A stretch of 64,000 bases of DNA, from assembly GCF_000004075.3 (NCBI RefSeq), contig NC_026656.2:21648607-21712606 (forward strand), given 5' to 3'. The notes beneath the pieces are model-generated. The model saw nothing but the letters and a program-made list of their open reading frames with translations. It searched no databases and was not told where the DNA came from. This DNA comes from Cucumis sativus. Taxonomy: Eukaryota > Streptophyta > Magnoliopsida > Cucurbitales > Cucurbitaceae. This document shows, piece after piece, positions 1-14,009 of the stretch (within the stretch, counting starts at the first letter, position 1; every line of letters starts with the position of its first letter). A program made the position numbers and the translations under genes.

Positions 1-3000
1 ACCATCTTTATTCTAATCTTGAAGGGTAGTAACGTCAATTCCCCCTTTCTTTTCTTGGGATGATTGAAACCCGATGGATCATCTTTTGTTTGAATCTTTA
101 CGGATCAATCTCTCCCAAATACTCTCTTTACCTCAAAAGTATTTCTTTTCTTTATATATACTATTTTAGTCAATGTATTTCAATTCTATTTTGTGATTCC
201 AACTTTATCGAAATTAGTTAAATAGTAATAATTATTTCAACTAACAATTTTCATATCTCACCTTAGTTTTTGTACTTTTTAATTTTTTAATAATCTACTA
301 ATCCTATCTTTACATTTGGAACAACGTGTACGAACAGAATGGGATTTTCGAACTAATTAGAAATTTGATATTTTTATAAAATACAAATCTACTTCATAAA
401 ATAACTATAAAAATAAGCATTATACGTTATGAACTAATTTGTTATAGATTTGAGAGTGACAGATACTAAAGTTTAAGAAAAAAATGTTATAGATTTAAAA
501 GTATAGAGACTAAATTGTTACAAATCAAAGTGAGTGAACATAGTTGTTACTTTCACGAAAATTGAAATATCATACGTTTTTCAACTAAACAATTAAGAAT
601 ATATTTTTAAAATATAAATAGAGGTACGAAAATGTTATTTTAACAATAATTCTATCTTTCTTTTTTATTAGTTGTTCATTTTTTTTTTTATCTCTTCACT
701 TGAGTTAGTCCTTTCACTTTTAATTTATCTTTAAAAAAACAATCAATGTAGTTAGTTTATTGTTCTTCTTAAAAAAAAACAGCATATAATTAATATTTTC
801 ATCCTTAATTAAGAAAATATATTTAAATAGTATTGTTTGGAAAAGAAAGCTTATTATAATCCAATTAATTTAGAAAAAGAAAAATGGTCAAAAATCCCAT
901 GCACTAAAAGTATAATGAAATCTAAAGGGTATGGACAACAATCTATTTTAAGTAAAATATTTTATCCCATTCAATTAGTTTTTTTTTGTATGGATTATCC
1001 AATCAAATGTTATAAACCTCTTTTTAAATAACAAAATTTTTAAAAATATTTATAAATATAATAAAAAAACTACAATATATTTATATAGACTTATTTGTGA
1101 CTATATATATATAATATTTTGATATGTTGCAATTTACCTTAAATAGAATATATGATATTTTTTAACTATTTAAATTCATTTTATAGAAATAACCCAAAAT
1201 TATAAATGATATAGTAAGTATTAATAAATTACCTTGTAATTAGGTAGTAAGCCAAACAAACAGCCAAGAAAATGACTCTAATATTAAATTCATCCCTAAA
1301 ATAATCCAACAATAAAACAAAGGGTCAATTTAGTCAATAAAACAACTAAAATATTAAATGAAAAAAAGTTTAAATTCAAATTATTTTTTTAACTCTATGT
1401 AAAACAAATGCTCAACTTCATTGATCTATAAATTGTGAAAGATATATTTAAGTTGAAAAATTATTTAAAATAAAAACGTTAAAAATATCTAAAACTATAG
1501 TCAAATAAAACAATACAATCAACTTAGTTTATAAAACTCAACCTAAATTTAAATTACATTGAGAGTTTTACAATAATTTTACATTTGTAAAAAAGATTTA
1601 GGAGTAATGTCAACAAAAGGTTGAATCGATATTTTGATTGCATCAAAGTTTCATTTAAAAAATATTGTATAATACATTTAAAACTAGCAAAATAGAATAA
1701 TTAAAATTTAAAAAAATTATAAAGGACACGTGGAATATTTCGAAGATGGTTGCATGTAAAAAAATTGGGAACCTACGGTAATGATATTAACTATTTAATA
1801 TTACATATTATAAATGCAGACAAAACAACATTCCACCTCTAATTTTTTTTAATTAAATTTATTTCTTTCTTATAAGAAGTTGCTTCATAATTTCAAATTC
1901 TGTACATTCCACTTTTTCTTTAATATATATATTAATTTCTTAGAATTCCATGTGATCATTTTCGATTTTATTATTATAGAAGAATACTAGAATTGGAAAA
2001 ATAAAATAGACTTTTTAAATAGAAAAAAGAACTCCAGATCCAATGGCATGGGGAAAGGGAATTAGAAGAGTTTATTACAAGGCTTGTCAAAATATTATAT
2101 ATATATATATATATATATATTCTTATATATTATTATTTTTTTATTTAGAAAATACAAGTCAATAGTGAGAGGAATAATATGTGTGGTTGACTCTGTGTAT
2201 ATGAATTGGAAAATTTATCTTTCTTTGTTGGTAATTAATTAAGAGTTTTACTCACTAATTAAATACGAATGATAAATGGTTAATTGCAAAATGAGTTTTG
2301 GTGATTGCCTAATGTGAAAAAGATTGAAAATTGACCATTTGAACAAAAAGATACTATCTTAGCTGGGTCTTAATTATTTCATTCATCTCTATTATAATAG
2401 TAATAATAAAAATAAAAAAGTGATGACATTTGATTTTCTTATTTCGTTCGTAGAAATTCTTGCACGTGTGTTGCATTTGACCTTCGTATAATATATTAGT
2501 AAGAAACTTTAGAGTACATACTCTCGATTAATAGGTCAAATGTTCAGATTACCTGCTTTAAATTTGTGGATTAAAAAAGACAATAAATAAAAACTATTAT
2601 AAAGTTTTTAATTAAAAGAAAATGGAAAGAAACAAAAATAACATTTGTCGTATACTCGAGATTTGATATTCATGGTAAAGAAGAAAAAGAAAATGTAATG
2701 GATGTAAAAGGGAAATGTTCTTATTTCCCTTTTTATTTAATTAATTTTAATTTTTTAAAAAGAAAAAGAAAAAGAAGTGGAAAACTAAATAAAGGAAAGA
2801 AAACTTAGGTCCAAGTAGTGTTCACATCTTGTACACAAAGAAGTCCTTATCAAACAGGTGTAAACCATTCAGAATTTAATACAAAAACAAGAAAAATAAT
2901 CCATTTCTAAAGAAGAGAAAAAAAAGTTGAATTACGAAATTTAATTCAAAATTGTATGTCAACAAGTTTATAATAAGTCTGGTAGATTAAGAAATGGTAA

Positions 3001-3686
3001 AAAATTAAAACTACAAATATTACTTTTACAAACAAACATTTGGGTCTAGTAGAAAAGATAAAACAAAATTTGAAATTTGAAAACTTGAAGAACCAAAAAT
3101 CAGATGTGATCCAATGTTAAGTTTATGGGTTGAATTCGACTGAAACAAACTTGAAGGGTTGTATAGACACAATAAGGCATGAGAACAAAATGAGTAATTT
3201 TGAAACTGACCAAAACAAGATGGTATATTAATTGGAAGGTCGTTTTATTAAAAAGAAAAAATTGATATTTTTAAAAGAAAAAAAGGGGTGAAAAAGTACT
3301 AATAAAAGAATTGGGGAATCCAGAAGATCATGTGACTACATGATCCATATGATATAAGATGTCGGGTCAGAGCAAAAAGGGGGGAAAGAAGATGCCTATT
3401 GAAACTCCAATCTGTTATATGCCTTTCTCTCTTGTTTCCTTGTCCTCCTTCTAACGCACAAACACCTTACCATCAAAAGCCTCCTTCCCACGTTACTCCA
3501 ACCTTTTTCTTCTTCCTTCTTCTTCTTCTTCTTCTTCTTCTTCATCCCCCCTCCCCCTTTTTTTAACATATAGTAATGAAGAAATAATAGGAAACCCTTG
3601 TATCTATAATAAAATCATGGACGGTGGGACATATTATGCCATGCTAATTAATAGTAAAAAGATGAGAAAAATATCCCTTGTACAAG
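1..3686. other. AT-rich intergenic region
   Basis: No coding exon is supported here. Open frames are short and AT-biased. Visible structure is limited to an AT dinucleotide run at about 2097-2120 and a TTC/TCT microsatellite at about 3508-3543. Poly-A/poly-T tracts are scattered throughout. The right end probably includes sequence just downstream of the minus-strand gene that ends at 3971. Confidence 0.6.
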
Positions 3687-3720
3687 CTACTGCTTATCTT
3701 TTTTATCATTTTTTTTACTG

Positions 3721-3754
3721 AGGGGAGGGGAGGGGAGGGGAGGGGAGGGGTGGG
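3721..3754 (+). repeat. AGGGG pentanucleotide repeat, G-quadruplex motif
   Basis: Six AGGGG units are followed by TGGG, giving seven G-runs separated by single bases. This fits the pattern for a stable intramolecular G-quadruplex. It lies about 217 bp downstream of the stop codon of the minus-strand gene at 3971, so the G-rich strand is that gene's template and any transcript reaching it would be C-rich. Confidence 0.85.
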
Positions 3755-3970
3755 AAATGCCTACTATTAAAACTTTCTTTCCTACTGCAGAGTACACAAA
3801 TGCCAACCCACATCCAGAATCTAGTTTTGTCCTCCTAAATATCGTGTATGGGACCGACTGGAGTGAACGGGGCAACCGACTGCAACTTTGGTACAAAGAC
3901 AGACAGGTTCTGTGGCAGAAAATTTAGCTACTACTCTCTATTCGTCTACTTGACTTGACAATCATACTAC

Positions 3971-6900
3971 TTACTCGGACCAAAACTTCACGAAGGCAGT
4001 GATGAATGACTTGATGATTTCCAAAAGCGGGTTGTTTCCGGGTTTTGAAGAGTTTTTGGACATCCCTTCCCATGAGTCACTGAAAAAAGATGGAAGATGA
4101 ATATGTTGGTTAAATTGTTGATAAGTATTAGATAATCATGAGATTCCATCTGACAATGGCCAATAAGAGAACAAAGGAATCTTCTCACTTAATGATGAAC
4201 TAATTTGAAGGGGGAGGATATTCTTACAGATTAATTCTATTTAATGTTGGAACGCTTTCTTTCTGGGAGCCGCCAGTCTGTCCAGGATCTACTTTATTTT
4301 TTATCTCGATTTTTGAGGCCTGATCAAAGTCATTGCTGAATGTCTTGTTGAGATTCTCAGAAGCAATTGGAGACTGTAAAAGAGCATCAATAATGGTCCA
4401 AATGCAAATTAAGCTTTCAAAAGTTTTGAGTTACAAACACAAAAAAAAAAAAGTGGTAAATCTTTAGAATAAACAACTTCAAAGTTCAACCTATCATTTT
4501 CTTCCTTTCCTTATCCTTTACCCCACCAAATGAAAAGAAAGACGAGATTTTCTCTGGTTACATGAGTACTTATTGTATTTATGAGCAATACTTGAGTGCA
4601 TTTTGGGTTGCGCATCCATCTTCTTGCAACTCACCTTCATCACAGCAAAAAATACTAAAAAAAGAAAAAGTGTTTGACACATGGTGAACTTTGGATGGAT
4701 AACTGGATGAACTGCCAAAAGATTGGTGCAATCTATACATTTTTCAAACAAAAAAGTAGGTATTTCAAAAACACAAAAACAAGACCACCATGCAAATGAA
4801 CGTCCAAATGCCATCCATAAAGTTTAAGATAAAAGGAATTCTCTAATTCTTTTTCTTGAATCTAAAGTTTCAACTGGCCCAGAAACTGCTCAAGTAATTG
4901 TCCCCACACTATTTTGTCATAATCTAGAAGTCAACTTTAATAAGTTATACCTATGCCCCAGAAATTTAAAAGACGATAGATTAAAAATAAAAAAGAAATT
5001 AAAGTCATTCTATGCTTAGCCAGAAAAAAGTAGAACACTCACCTTCATTTTACTAGATTTCTGGCCTTGTTCAAAGCTCACAGATACTGGAGTATCACTG
5101 CAAACTTCCAACTCAGGACCCCCAACTTCATGTATGCTACCTTCTTTAACAGTAGACCCATTAGAAATTTCAACAATTTGTGCTTCGTCCACCAAATCAG
5201 ACTTCGTTTTTGTTAATGGCTCTGTAAGGTTTTCCTCTGCTTTCTCAACTACACAGTCGGAAGTTGTAATGTTAAACAAGCCAACATCTGATTCTAACTC
5301 AATGGATTGACTAACTTGCTTCTCTGAGGCACTAGTTGAAATCAATATCTCAGATCTTACATCAAAACCATTAACATCCCAAGGAACTGAATCCAATGGG
5401 AATGTCTCTACCACAACATCTGTTGCCAAAGGAGTTACATAATTAATTGGCATTCCTGATTCCTCTTTCACCACTTCCTCTACTTTATTGTGTTCATTTA
5501 CTAGCACAACATCTGTTGCCAAAGAAGTTACGTGATTTTTTGGCATTCCTGATTCTTTTTCAACCATTTCCTCCACTTCCTTGTGTCCATTTACTAGCAA
5601 CTCTGACTGGATAAATTCATCAGAATCCTCGTTGCTTACATCCACAAGGCTTCCATTAATTATTGACTCATTCTGTGATCCCTGAATATTTGTTGCTGTG
5701 CATTGCTCATCTGACACAAAGATTGGTTCTTCACTTATATATTTGTTGTAGTTGACTGGAAAATGGACTTCATTAGACGATAAGGTTAAAGGAGAGTGAG
5801 GTTCAATAGCAATTGAGTGGAGTGGATTCTGTTCAAGTGAATGATCCGGATTGTGCTCTTCTAATAACAAATTTCCTGGACCAAGGATTCTATTTTCTTG
5901 GATTATATCACGTACAATCTCTCGCACCGTATAGAAAGATCCCCCAACTTCCTTGTGAGTGAGGTTGAGTGAGGGGAAACTCCCATTATTTGATTCCTGA
6001 TACCTGCATTTCATACTTATACTAGTTAAATAAATTACATTTGTATCTAAATTTAGTCCTTAAGCGAGTTGACTATTATAGTCCGTAGTTTATAATAGTT
6101 TGTGTCTAGGATGAAGACTTTAGTTTGGGTAAGAAATAAGAAACAAAATAGCAAAGAGGAAAAAAAAGGATGATTAAGAAATAGTAGAACATGTAACAAA
6201 TAATAAACATTGTAACATAGAGGGATTTGAAATAGTAATACTATACTTAATTGTAGATTATAGTAGTTGGAAACATCAATAATTATAATTGGAGACTCAA
6301 ATATGGAGTTTCTGTGGGCCCAAACAACCCCTAACAATTAAACAAGTTTCCTATTGTAACGGGAGTTTTTGTGGTCCAGGAATTTCTCTGATTTTAGGAT
6401 TTCTAATGGTAAACTATCTTCCTTCCATAGTATTTAAATCGAGAGGTTAACGAGGAATGAGAATTATCTCATACAGATAATTTGTGTTGGGAAGTTTCTG
6501 ATTCTCCAAAGTTTAACCATAGAGGTTCAAACTCTCTTGAATAACTATATTATTTCTATTTCAATATTATGCCACGTGAATAGGCACTATAGCTTGTTTT
6601 TAGCATAGAAGACCAGTTTTGAAGCTAAAAGAAGGACAAGAACCACCCACAGCCTTTTCACCTTGCCCTAGAGAGCTCTAACATTTATAAAGGCTTCAAT
6701 ACTGAGATTTAAAGAAAACATATCGAAGGATTTGGTGCATTCTAAAATAGAAAGACTCAACAATAAGTCACCTCTTGCCAGAATTATCCTCAAAGATATC
6801 ACCCTTAGGAAAAGGTTGGTCATGTAAGGGAGAGGAAGGCTATAGTCCTATTTTATGTTATTAATTATATTATGCTTTTAGATACCTTGGTATCCGGAAA

Positions 6901-7857
6901 GGTTTTTCACCACTTTATTTTATCTTCAATAGTATGTAGATAGCACTCAACAAAATCACTCATTGCAAGGTTTCTCCGATTACTAGTCTCTTTGGTTTGA
7001 TTTTTCATGAAATAACCGAGTAGTTTTAGAGATTTTTCATCAAGGGTTGAGTTTCTTGAGCTCTCAACACTAGAAGGTTATACTTCTTCAAATAAGCCTA
7101 CCATCACTATTATTTCACTAATAAAATATTGTTTCACAAGGATCCAAGTTATCATTAGTTCTATCCTGAACACCAAAAAAAACCAAATATTTAAATGGCC
7201 CAAGAAAAATGGTCATTGATTTTTTCTCATTCAAAAATACAAATGTTCATCCAATATAAGTGCAATCAACAAATGCTTTTTGGAAGCCTTTTTTCCCCTT
7301 ACCTTCTCAGGAAGCTAAAACTTTCATAATTCTTCCTCTGTTGACAGCAAACTAATTGGATTATATTCTTATCCTACTACATACTAAGCGGTAATAACCA
7401 CAGCTGTTTTTTAGATAAAAATAACTGTGACTACTAAGCTGCAAAAGAATTTATCAACGTAACAGTGTTTGATATACAAAAGCTCAACAACAGTGACGTA
7501 AACAAATCCAAGAACGAGTGCCAAATAATAATGATCCACGTTTAAACATGAACGGCAAGATAGATCATGGTGTGAAAACGTCATACAGCGGGAGACAATG
7601 TTTTCTTGAGAAAAATATCATGCACTTGAGAATTCAATATAGCTGCAGGTGAAAATATCATCAGGCAGAGATAATTAATAATTTAAGCAATCTAACCAAT
7701 GCATGCATCCTTTGAGTACTTACTTTTTTATGAAAACTTCAACCATTGCCTTCCTTTCCTCCTTTGAACGCCGAATTCTAGTCCTTCTCCCTTCAGCCTC
7801 ATTGTTCTTGGCTAGGGCGAGAGGACGCCCCGTCCACCCACCCTTTATGGCATGCAT
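3971..7857 (-). CDS. conserved plant protein of unknown function (At3g52170-like)
   Basis: Four coding exons on the minus strand join in frame to 449 aa: 7857-7724, 6003-5043, 4373-4228 and 4079-3971. All introns are GT/AG. The N-terminus (start codon at 7857) has a basic segment (TRIRRSKEERKAMVE) followed by a conserved block (LTHKEVGGSFYTVREIVRDI), which I recall from a plant family including Arabidopsis At3g52170, annotated there only as DNA binding. Exon 2 encodes a long acidic, low-complexity middle with an imperfect internal repeat (EVEEMVEKESGMP / KVEEVVKEESGMP, each followed by an ATDVV stretch). The C-terminus ends in a short hydrophobic patch (SFITAFVKFWSE). No catalytic motif is visible. 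A non-coding 5' exon with a good donor lies at 8780 to about 8900. An earlier in-frame start in an unseen exon is possible. Structure is fairly certain; function is unknown. Confidence 0.82.
6058..6337. mobile_element. possible MITE inside intron 1
   Basis: This AT-rich block of about 280 bp lies in the intron between 6004 and 7723. It opens with a palindrome-like stretch (GACTATTATAGTCC, TTTATAATAG) and ends in GGGCCCAAACAACCCC, a terminus like those of hAT-type MITEs that I associate with cucurbit genomes. The left end lacks the matching terminal bases, so the copy may be truncated. Family assignment is from memory. Confidence 0.35.
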
Positions 7858-8779
7858 GAAATCCAGAAAGTTCAGCTCGTCTTAGAGTATAGATCTACAA
7901 TATAACAGAGCAGTAATAAGATGAGTCCGCCCATATAATATTTGTGTTTCAGAATGAATTGGATGAGATAAGATCCATCGGAAATTCACAAATGGATTGA
8001 AGAGTTCATCTAACAGATCATACAGGAACAGATGACTTCCCTTTTAGACAAAATAATAAATTATTCTGAACAACCTGCACCAGTGGAGCGATTGTTTAAT
8101 CTCGCTCAACCCTGAATTTTAACAAGTCTGCATCGCATAAGTATACTGGAAGCTAACTTTAGTCCTTATCACAAGTCACAACTTCTGATAAAGCACATCC
8201 AAATATCCACTTTTTGCGCTACCAATTAGTTGAAGTTGAAAGACCAGAAATGAGCATGAACAAATTGCCGCTTGCAGAGAATTTGTAATTATAAGTTTGC
8301 AGCTCATATTAAACAATTAATTCTATGTTAAACTCATACCAACCAAATACTCCATTGGTTAAAACACTGTCCTACCATATCTACAAATCCACATAGTCCC
8401 TTCCGCCACAGTCATTTGATTTACAATATTAACGAAACGCACAATGAAAAATCAAAATCTCATATAAAAACAAAATTAGGCTCAAAGCTATGCAGAATCA
8501 AGACGCCACATCCTTAACCACGATGAACAAACCCAAATACACGTTAACAGCTCATGTCTGAACAAATTTCCAAAAACCAGAGGAAGCAAATTTCAGGGCG
8601 ACCCAGAATAACAAAAGAAGAAAAACCCAGTAGCCAAAATCTAACACTGCATGAAACTAAGCCACCCATGAAAGCAAATGATGCACTTAAACAGAAGAGA
8701 AAAAAATGATCGACACTAGAGAGGAAGGAACCAAAAATGGCAGAATTGCAGTGTATAAAAAAAGGCGAGAGAGGTTTAC

Positions 8780-8900
8780 CTAGAAGGGGAGAGAGCGCGA
8801 AATGAAAGAGTAGAAGAAGAATTGAAGATAAAAGAAGGCTAAAACCCTACTGAAGAGTTATAGGAGGGAACTAGTGAGAGACAATGTACAAACTTCCAAC
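8780..8900 (-). other. 5' UTR exon of the 449-aa gene
   Basis: On the minus strand this pyrimidine-rich, ATG-free stretch ends in CTTCTAG followed by a GTAAAC donor (exon edge 8780). It contains TAGGGTTTTAGCC, a telobox-like element common in plant 5' regions. The acceptor that joins it to the first coding exon lies just upstream of 7857, at about 7870-7890. The right edge, the transcription start, is approximate. Confidence 0.6.
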
Positions 8901-8909
8901 AGAAATGGG

Positions 8910-11900
8910 CAGTGGGGAGATGGAAATGGCGGAGCGTGGGAAATTTATGTAATTATGTTGAAATTGATGTCTTATTGTTATACTGGATGGATTGGGCCGT
9001 CCAAGTTTAATGGACCTTTGAACCATTACTCATCCGAACTTTTAGAAAAATAGCGAAATATTCGAAAAAGCCATCAATTGAATAAGAAATTTAAACAATA
9101 TCCTAATTAAAAAATTATTTTCTTAAAAAGGAATGATAATATTTTATAAACAATTCTAATATTTTAATAATTATTAATTAGATATTACGATTATTAATTA
9201 GATATTCTATTTATAATATTATTTGAAATATTTTCATATTCAAATGATTTGATTTTAATGTGAATTAAACTTTCTTAATTTAATGTGATTAATTATTATG
9301 ATAATAATTTTTAAGTATCTTTTTAATTAACTATAAATCAAAATATATTATAATATTAATAATTTTATTCTAATTTGTAATAATCTATTTATATCTTCTT
9401 TTCAATATTATATTTTTACCTATTTTTCTCCATCTCCGGCAGCCATTATTGTCCATCACTCAAAGCTTTTTTTCCTTTCGTAATATATATTTTGGTCATG
9501 TTCCTCCTATTTTGTTTAATTTTTTATTGTTCAGTTCATCTTTCTGTCATGTTCGACATATAATTTTTATTAGTAAATGTCATGTCGTTCGCATATACTA
9601 TGATATACCATTGAATAATAATCCACGTTGGAAAGAGTAGAAACCGTTTTCGTGGAAAGAAAGCATGAAAAATTTTCCACTTCTTTCCAAAACTGTATCT
9701 CATTATTTTTTCCATTTAGATATTTGTTATAAATCAATTAAATAATAAAAATTGGTATTAAATTAATTATTTAGGTAATATACTAGTCCATTTAGGACTT
9801 TTATGAAATTTATTAGTAATTTGGATCCTTCATGTAATATCATATAATAATTTAGGCTATATGAGTTAAAGACCCTATAGCCTTTTTATTAGAATAATGA
9901 TTTCAAAACGCATAAGAATATGATCAGAGCACGTGATTCATGTCGTAAATTTATAAATATTTAGAAATACAATTTACATAAGTATCATACCTGTTTTACA
10001 CGATTATCATGTTTAAACGCAGAATAAGTAGAAAAAAAAGAAATGAGCAAATCACACAGGACATCTCGTGCAAAGGCTACGCGATGGAAACTAGTTTGGC
10101 GATTAACAACCCCATACAAGGAACCACGACATCGCCCGATGAAAGCTCACTAGGAGATAATGATGGTAGTTGAAGTGATGTAACTTAACATGGCCAGATG
10201 TCAGCGCTGACACACTCAAAGAAATAGAAGTTTCCCGACGAAAAATAGTCTATACAAGCACTTTGTCCTCACCAAGAGAAAAATGAGGTCTGAATGGACC
10301 ATTAGAGGCATGTATGAGTCCGTTTAGAGAGCTTGTAGCTGGAATATAGAAGAAGAAGGCTACTCCTTCTAATCTCCAAACTTGTAACATTCTTCTATGC
10401 CCCTGTCCCCCATTTAAGTCTACATTCTTTATATTGTGTGTTGTACATATTGTATAACGACCTACGACCTACGTTCTTTGTATTTTTTTAAACACACATA
10501 ACGTCTCAATCCATCATCTCTATACTTTCCATCTGTTAGTGTATTTGTTGTAGTATGGATAGATGATAAGTTCTTGATAAAAAATAATTGCTTTTAAGTT
10601 ATATCGCGTTAGTTGAGCTAGTTGCATCGTCGACCAATGTTAGTTGCCAACTACTCGAAAGGAAAAGTAGCGAAAACCTAATTAACGTGAGCGATGAAGA
10701 TTTCCATCTCTTCTCGCAAGATTATTTCCAACATTTTCATCTCAAAAGGAGAGCAAGTGTGAATAGTGGGATAGCAATCCTTAACTACATAAGTGTATAT
10801 GGGTTATAAGTAAATCCTTCTAGATATAATTCACAAAGTTGTACTTAATCATATGGATCTCCAAAAGCGACCATGTGTTGCATATAATGACTTTGAGATA
10901 AGCATGTCTTAATAATAAATATGGTTTAGTGAGTTATGTCGCATTAAATTTATCACATTATTTAGTCGCACGATAACATGTAGATATTCCTCCATTCCTT
11001 TATTTGAGACAAGTTAGTTTGCATCATCACACCTTCTTCTAAGCCTCGCTTTACAGACCCTCGTTGTATAGATAGCAAGTATTACCTTTGTTATTCTTTA
11101 ATTCTTTCAATTCGCTTAAATGATAAGTGGAACCTAGAACTAATGTATGTAAACAATTCTTTGTGTTCGACCCTGGATCACTCAGGTAAACCTACTATTT
11201 TCACTTACACTTGGACAAACTGTAAAAAAATTTGTATTCAACGAGGACTCATACATCACGCGATGAAGAGGCACATAGTGAGCATCTTACATGCTATGAT
11301 CATGACCCATGACTCATTGCCTAGAATTAAAGCATGCTACATAGAGAGTTATGATGAGTGCATTATGCGCAATGACCTGACTCAGTAACGTATTGCAATT
11401 GCTCTATACACACGAAATTATTAAGTCCAACCACAGACAAGCATAGCTATCAATGTCATAGAATCTAAAAATTTTGCTATTTTTGACAATTTTCCTTTTT
11501 TTAAAATGGTAAATATGGTCAAATCTCATGAACTAACTTCTACCCACGATATCTTCTCTCGCTAATAAACTTTGATAACTAAATCTAGATTTTGTAATAT
11601 CTACAATACTTTTGTATTTTCTATATTTGAAAATACTTTAACCTTAATTGTAATATTTAGTTCGATTTATTTGAAATAATTACTAAAAATGGATCGAAAG
11701 GTTTGTATCAATCTACATTCTAGACTCATAAATTGTATTAATTTGAACTTTTAATTTTTATAATTGTAGAAATTAAAACTTCCTTTAGGTTCAATTTCGA
11801 AACAACTATAGGTGGAATTTATAATTGCGTCAATCAAACCTCTAGACTTTCATAAACGAATCAATCTAAACTCTTAAATAAAAATTCATTTGAAAAGCAA

Positions 11901-13990
11901 TCCATACATTTACTACAATCGTCTATTTTGTAGAGCCGGCGTTTAATGGAGTATGCACATTTTTTATAATCAATGTATGATGAAACTAATGGTTTAAGTT
12001 GATTGACTTGTAAAAATAGAGGAGTTCTCTTCATTTACAATATTGATACATTTTGGTTAAGGAGTATAAATTGATATATTATATATTTTGTTGTACTTAT
12101 CAAGGTTATATTTTCACAAAGGTCCTAATGTATAGAAATTGGGTGAAGGAGGGAGAGCTTAGCCCTAATGGTCTGGATATTTTAAGGTATCAGAAGAGCA
12201 TCGGCGTAGTTAAAAGAAAGAGACTAATGGCTCTTCGGTGGAGGTTTAGTTAGGACTTTGAGAATTTGTACGAAAATATCATGCTATCCCTTCAATATTA
12301 ATGGAAATTAACTTTGATATACTAAATTTAAAATTGATTACAATTATACAGCATGAGACAAAAGTTGGTGTACAAAAACCAAATTGATATTTTAACCGGA
12401 AATAGTTCAAAGTAGCAGCCATGTTATAGATGCTTTCAATGGGTTAAAATGCTTCCTGTACATATTATATTAACATTAATGACATTTTGGTTGTTGCGTT
12501 TCAATGCTTCTTTGTTTTTTTTTAATGATATAATGAAAATGTTGATCTTCAACCCTAGTCTTAATGTCAAATCCACAAAACAAATATTTAGAAGGAAATT
12601 TTGCACAGGTATAGGTAGCCTAAAGTAAAAAGCTTAGATGAAAAATGATTGCTTTTTTTTTTAACCAGTAAAAAAAATGACTTACTACTTATATCACCAC
12701 GGTGTAAAGTTACTATTTTGACGTCCCATGTTTTCGTCTTCTCTTTTATTCCTTTTGTAACATTTTTTGTGTTTTTTTCCCCTTCTTTTCCTCCTTTCTT
12801 TTTCTTTTTTCCTTCTATTATTTTCTTTACTTTATTTCCTTTGTCTTTTTTCTCCACTTCATCTTCCGTTTTTTTTCTACATTTCTACACTTTTTTTGTG
12901 TGTTCTTCAAATATAGAACATAATATAAATAAAACATAGGACATCAAGTATATAGTATTGAGCAACAAATATATAAAGAATATAACACAAATAAAACGTA
13001 GAGCATCAAGTATTGAACATCGAATATATAAAGAGTAGAGCACAAAGCACAAAGCAATAGTGTTTCTAATTTACATTCGTGTGAGTAGTTTTGAACAACG
13101 AATTAGTAAATACATTATGGGATGATGCAAGCAAGAGACCATTTTTCATTTATTCTCAAAACTAAACTATTGTTCATTTGAGTCTCCAAATAGAGGACAT
13201 CCATACAAAATCACAAAAATCACCTTTCACAATGCATTAGTTTTCTACCTGATTTAAAAAGAAACGCATATATGATATAAGAACATCCAAACAGTAACAT
13301 CATTTGATTCGCATCTATTTTTGTTTGTCTATCAAAAAGCACCATTTGATTCTTGTTAGTGATAGTAACAAGTAACATTGTAATACTCTAATATAGAATA
13401 AATAAATGTTTAAATGTTTAAAAGCAATTTTGAAATCACAAAAAGTATCACTCAAAATCAATTTTGTAATTTTCATACTATTTAAAAAGCCAAATTGGCT
13501 TTGAAGGACAAATAATTTTTAAAGTGACTTTGAAAATAGCAAAAATAATTTTATCTCAATTGACATCCTTGGTAAGTCACTTTAGTTTACTGTATATGAC
13601 ACAATTTACCACACAAATGCATGCAATTTATGAAAGCGATATTAGCCTCTATTCTTAGAGATCAACGGTTCAATCCCAATCTCCACTCCCACATAGTTCT
13701 TGAACGGAAAAGAAAAACAGTGAGTCCTAATTAGTCTAAAGATCATTTCTAAGTCAAACATCATATCAAAACCACACCACCGAGAAAACACCATCCTTTA
13801 TACCATTATCAATTTACTTTCATTTCCATTAATTGAAAGTGAGAAACTGACACAACACAAACACATCTGATAATTGTAGATACAATAATACAGACAAGGA
13901 CAGCAATCCACAGCCACTTAAGTGAACAAAAATCCTTCCAAGCACAACTAACTACACCATGCAAAAATGGTTTGTAGTACTCGAAAAAAC
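8910..13990. other. intergenic region, no gene supported
   Basis: About 5 kb without a credible gene. 9050-9420 and 11450-12000 are very AT-rich. 10040-10540 and 10590-11390 have higher GC and look like decayed mobile-element sequence, but I could not find reverse transcriptase, transposase or matched terminal repeats. 12750-12900 is a long pyrimidine tract that creates spurious frames on both strands. 12920-13035 holds a two-copy imperfect direct repeat (ATATAAAGA, AGAGCATCAAGTATTGA). 13400-13560 resembles a small AT-rich MITE. Confidence 0.5.
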
Positions 13991-14009
13991 TGTAGAACTG
14001 AAGGACACA

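Noticed and set aside
10040..11390. LTR retrotransposon or gene in a higher-GC stretch
   Set aside because: No matched LTRs, primer-binding site, or polyprotein motifs could be found; frames are short and unrelated to known domains.
12588..12939. Overlapping Lys-rich and Phe-rich frames on both strands
   Set aside because: They are produced by a long pyrimidine/purine tract and do not resemble any protein family.
13630..13730. tRNA gene or tRNA-derived SINE (GGTTCAATCCC B-box-like sequence)
   Set aside because: No cloverleaf can be built around it and there is no convincing A box at the right distance.
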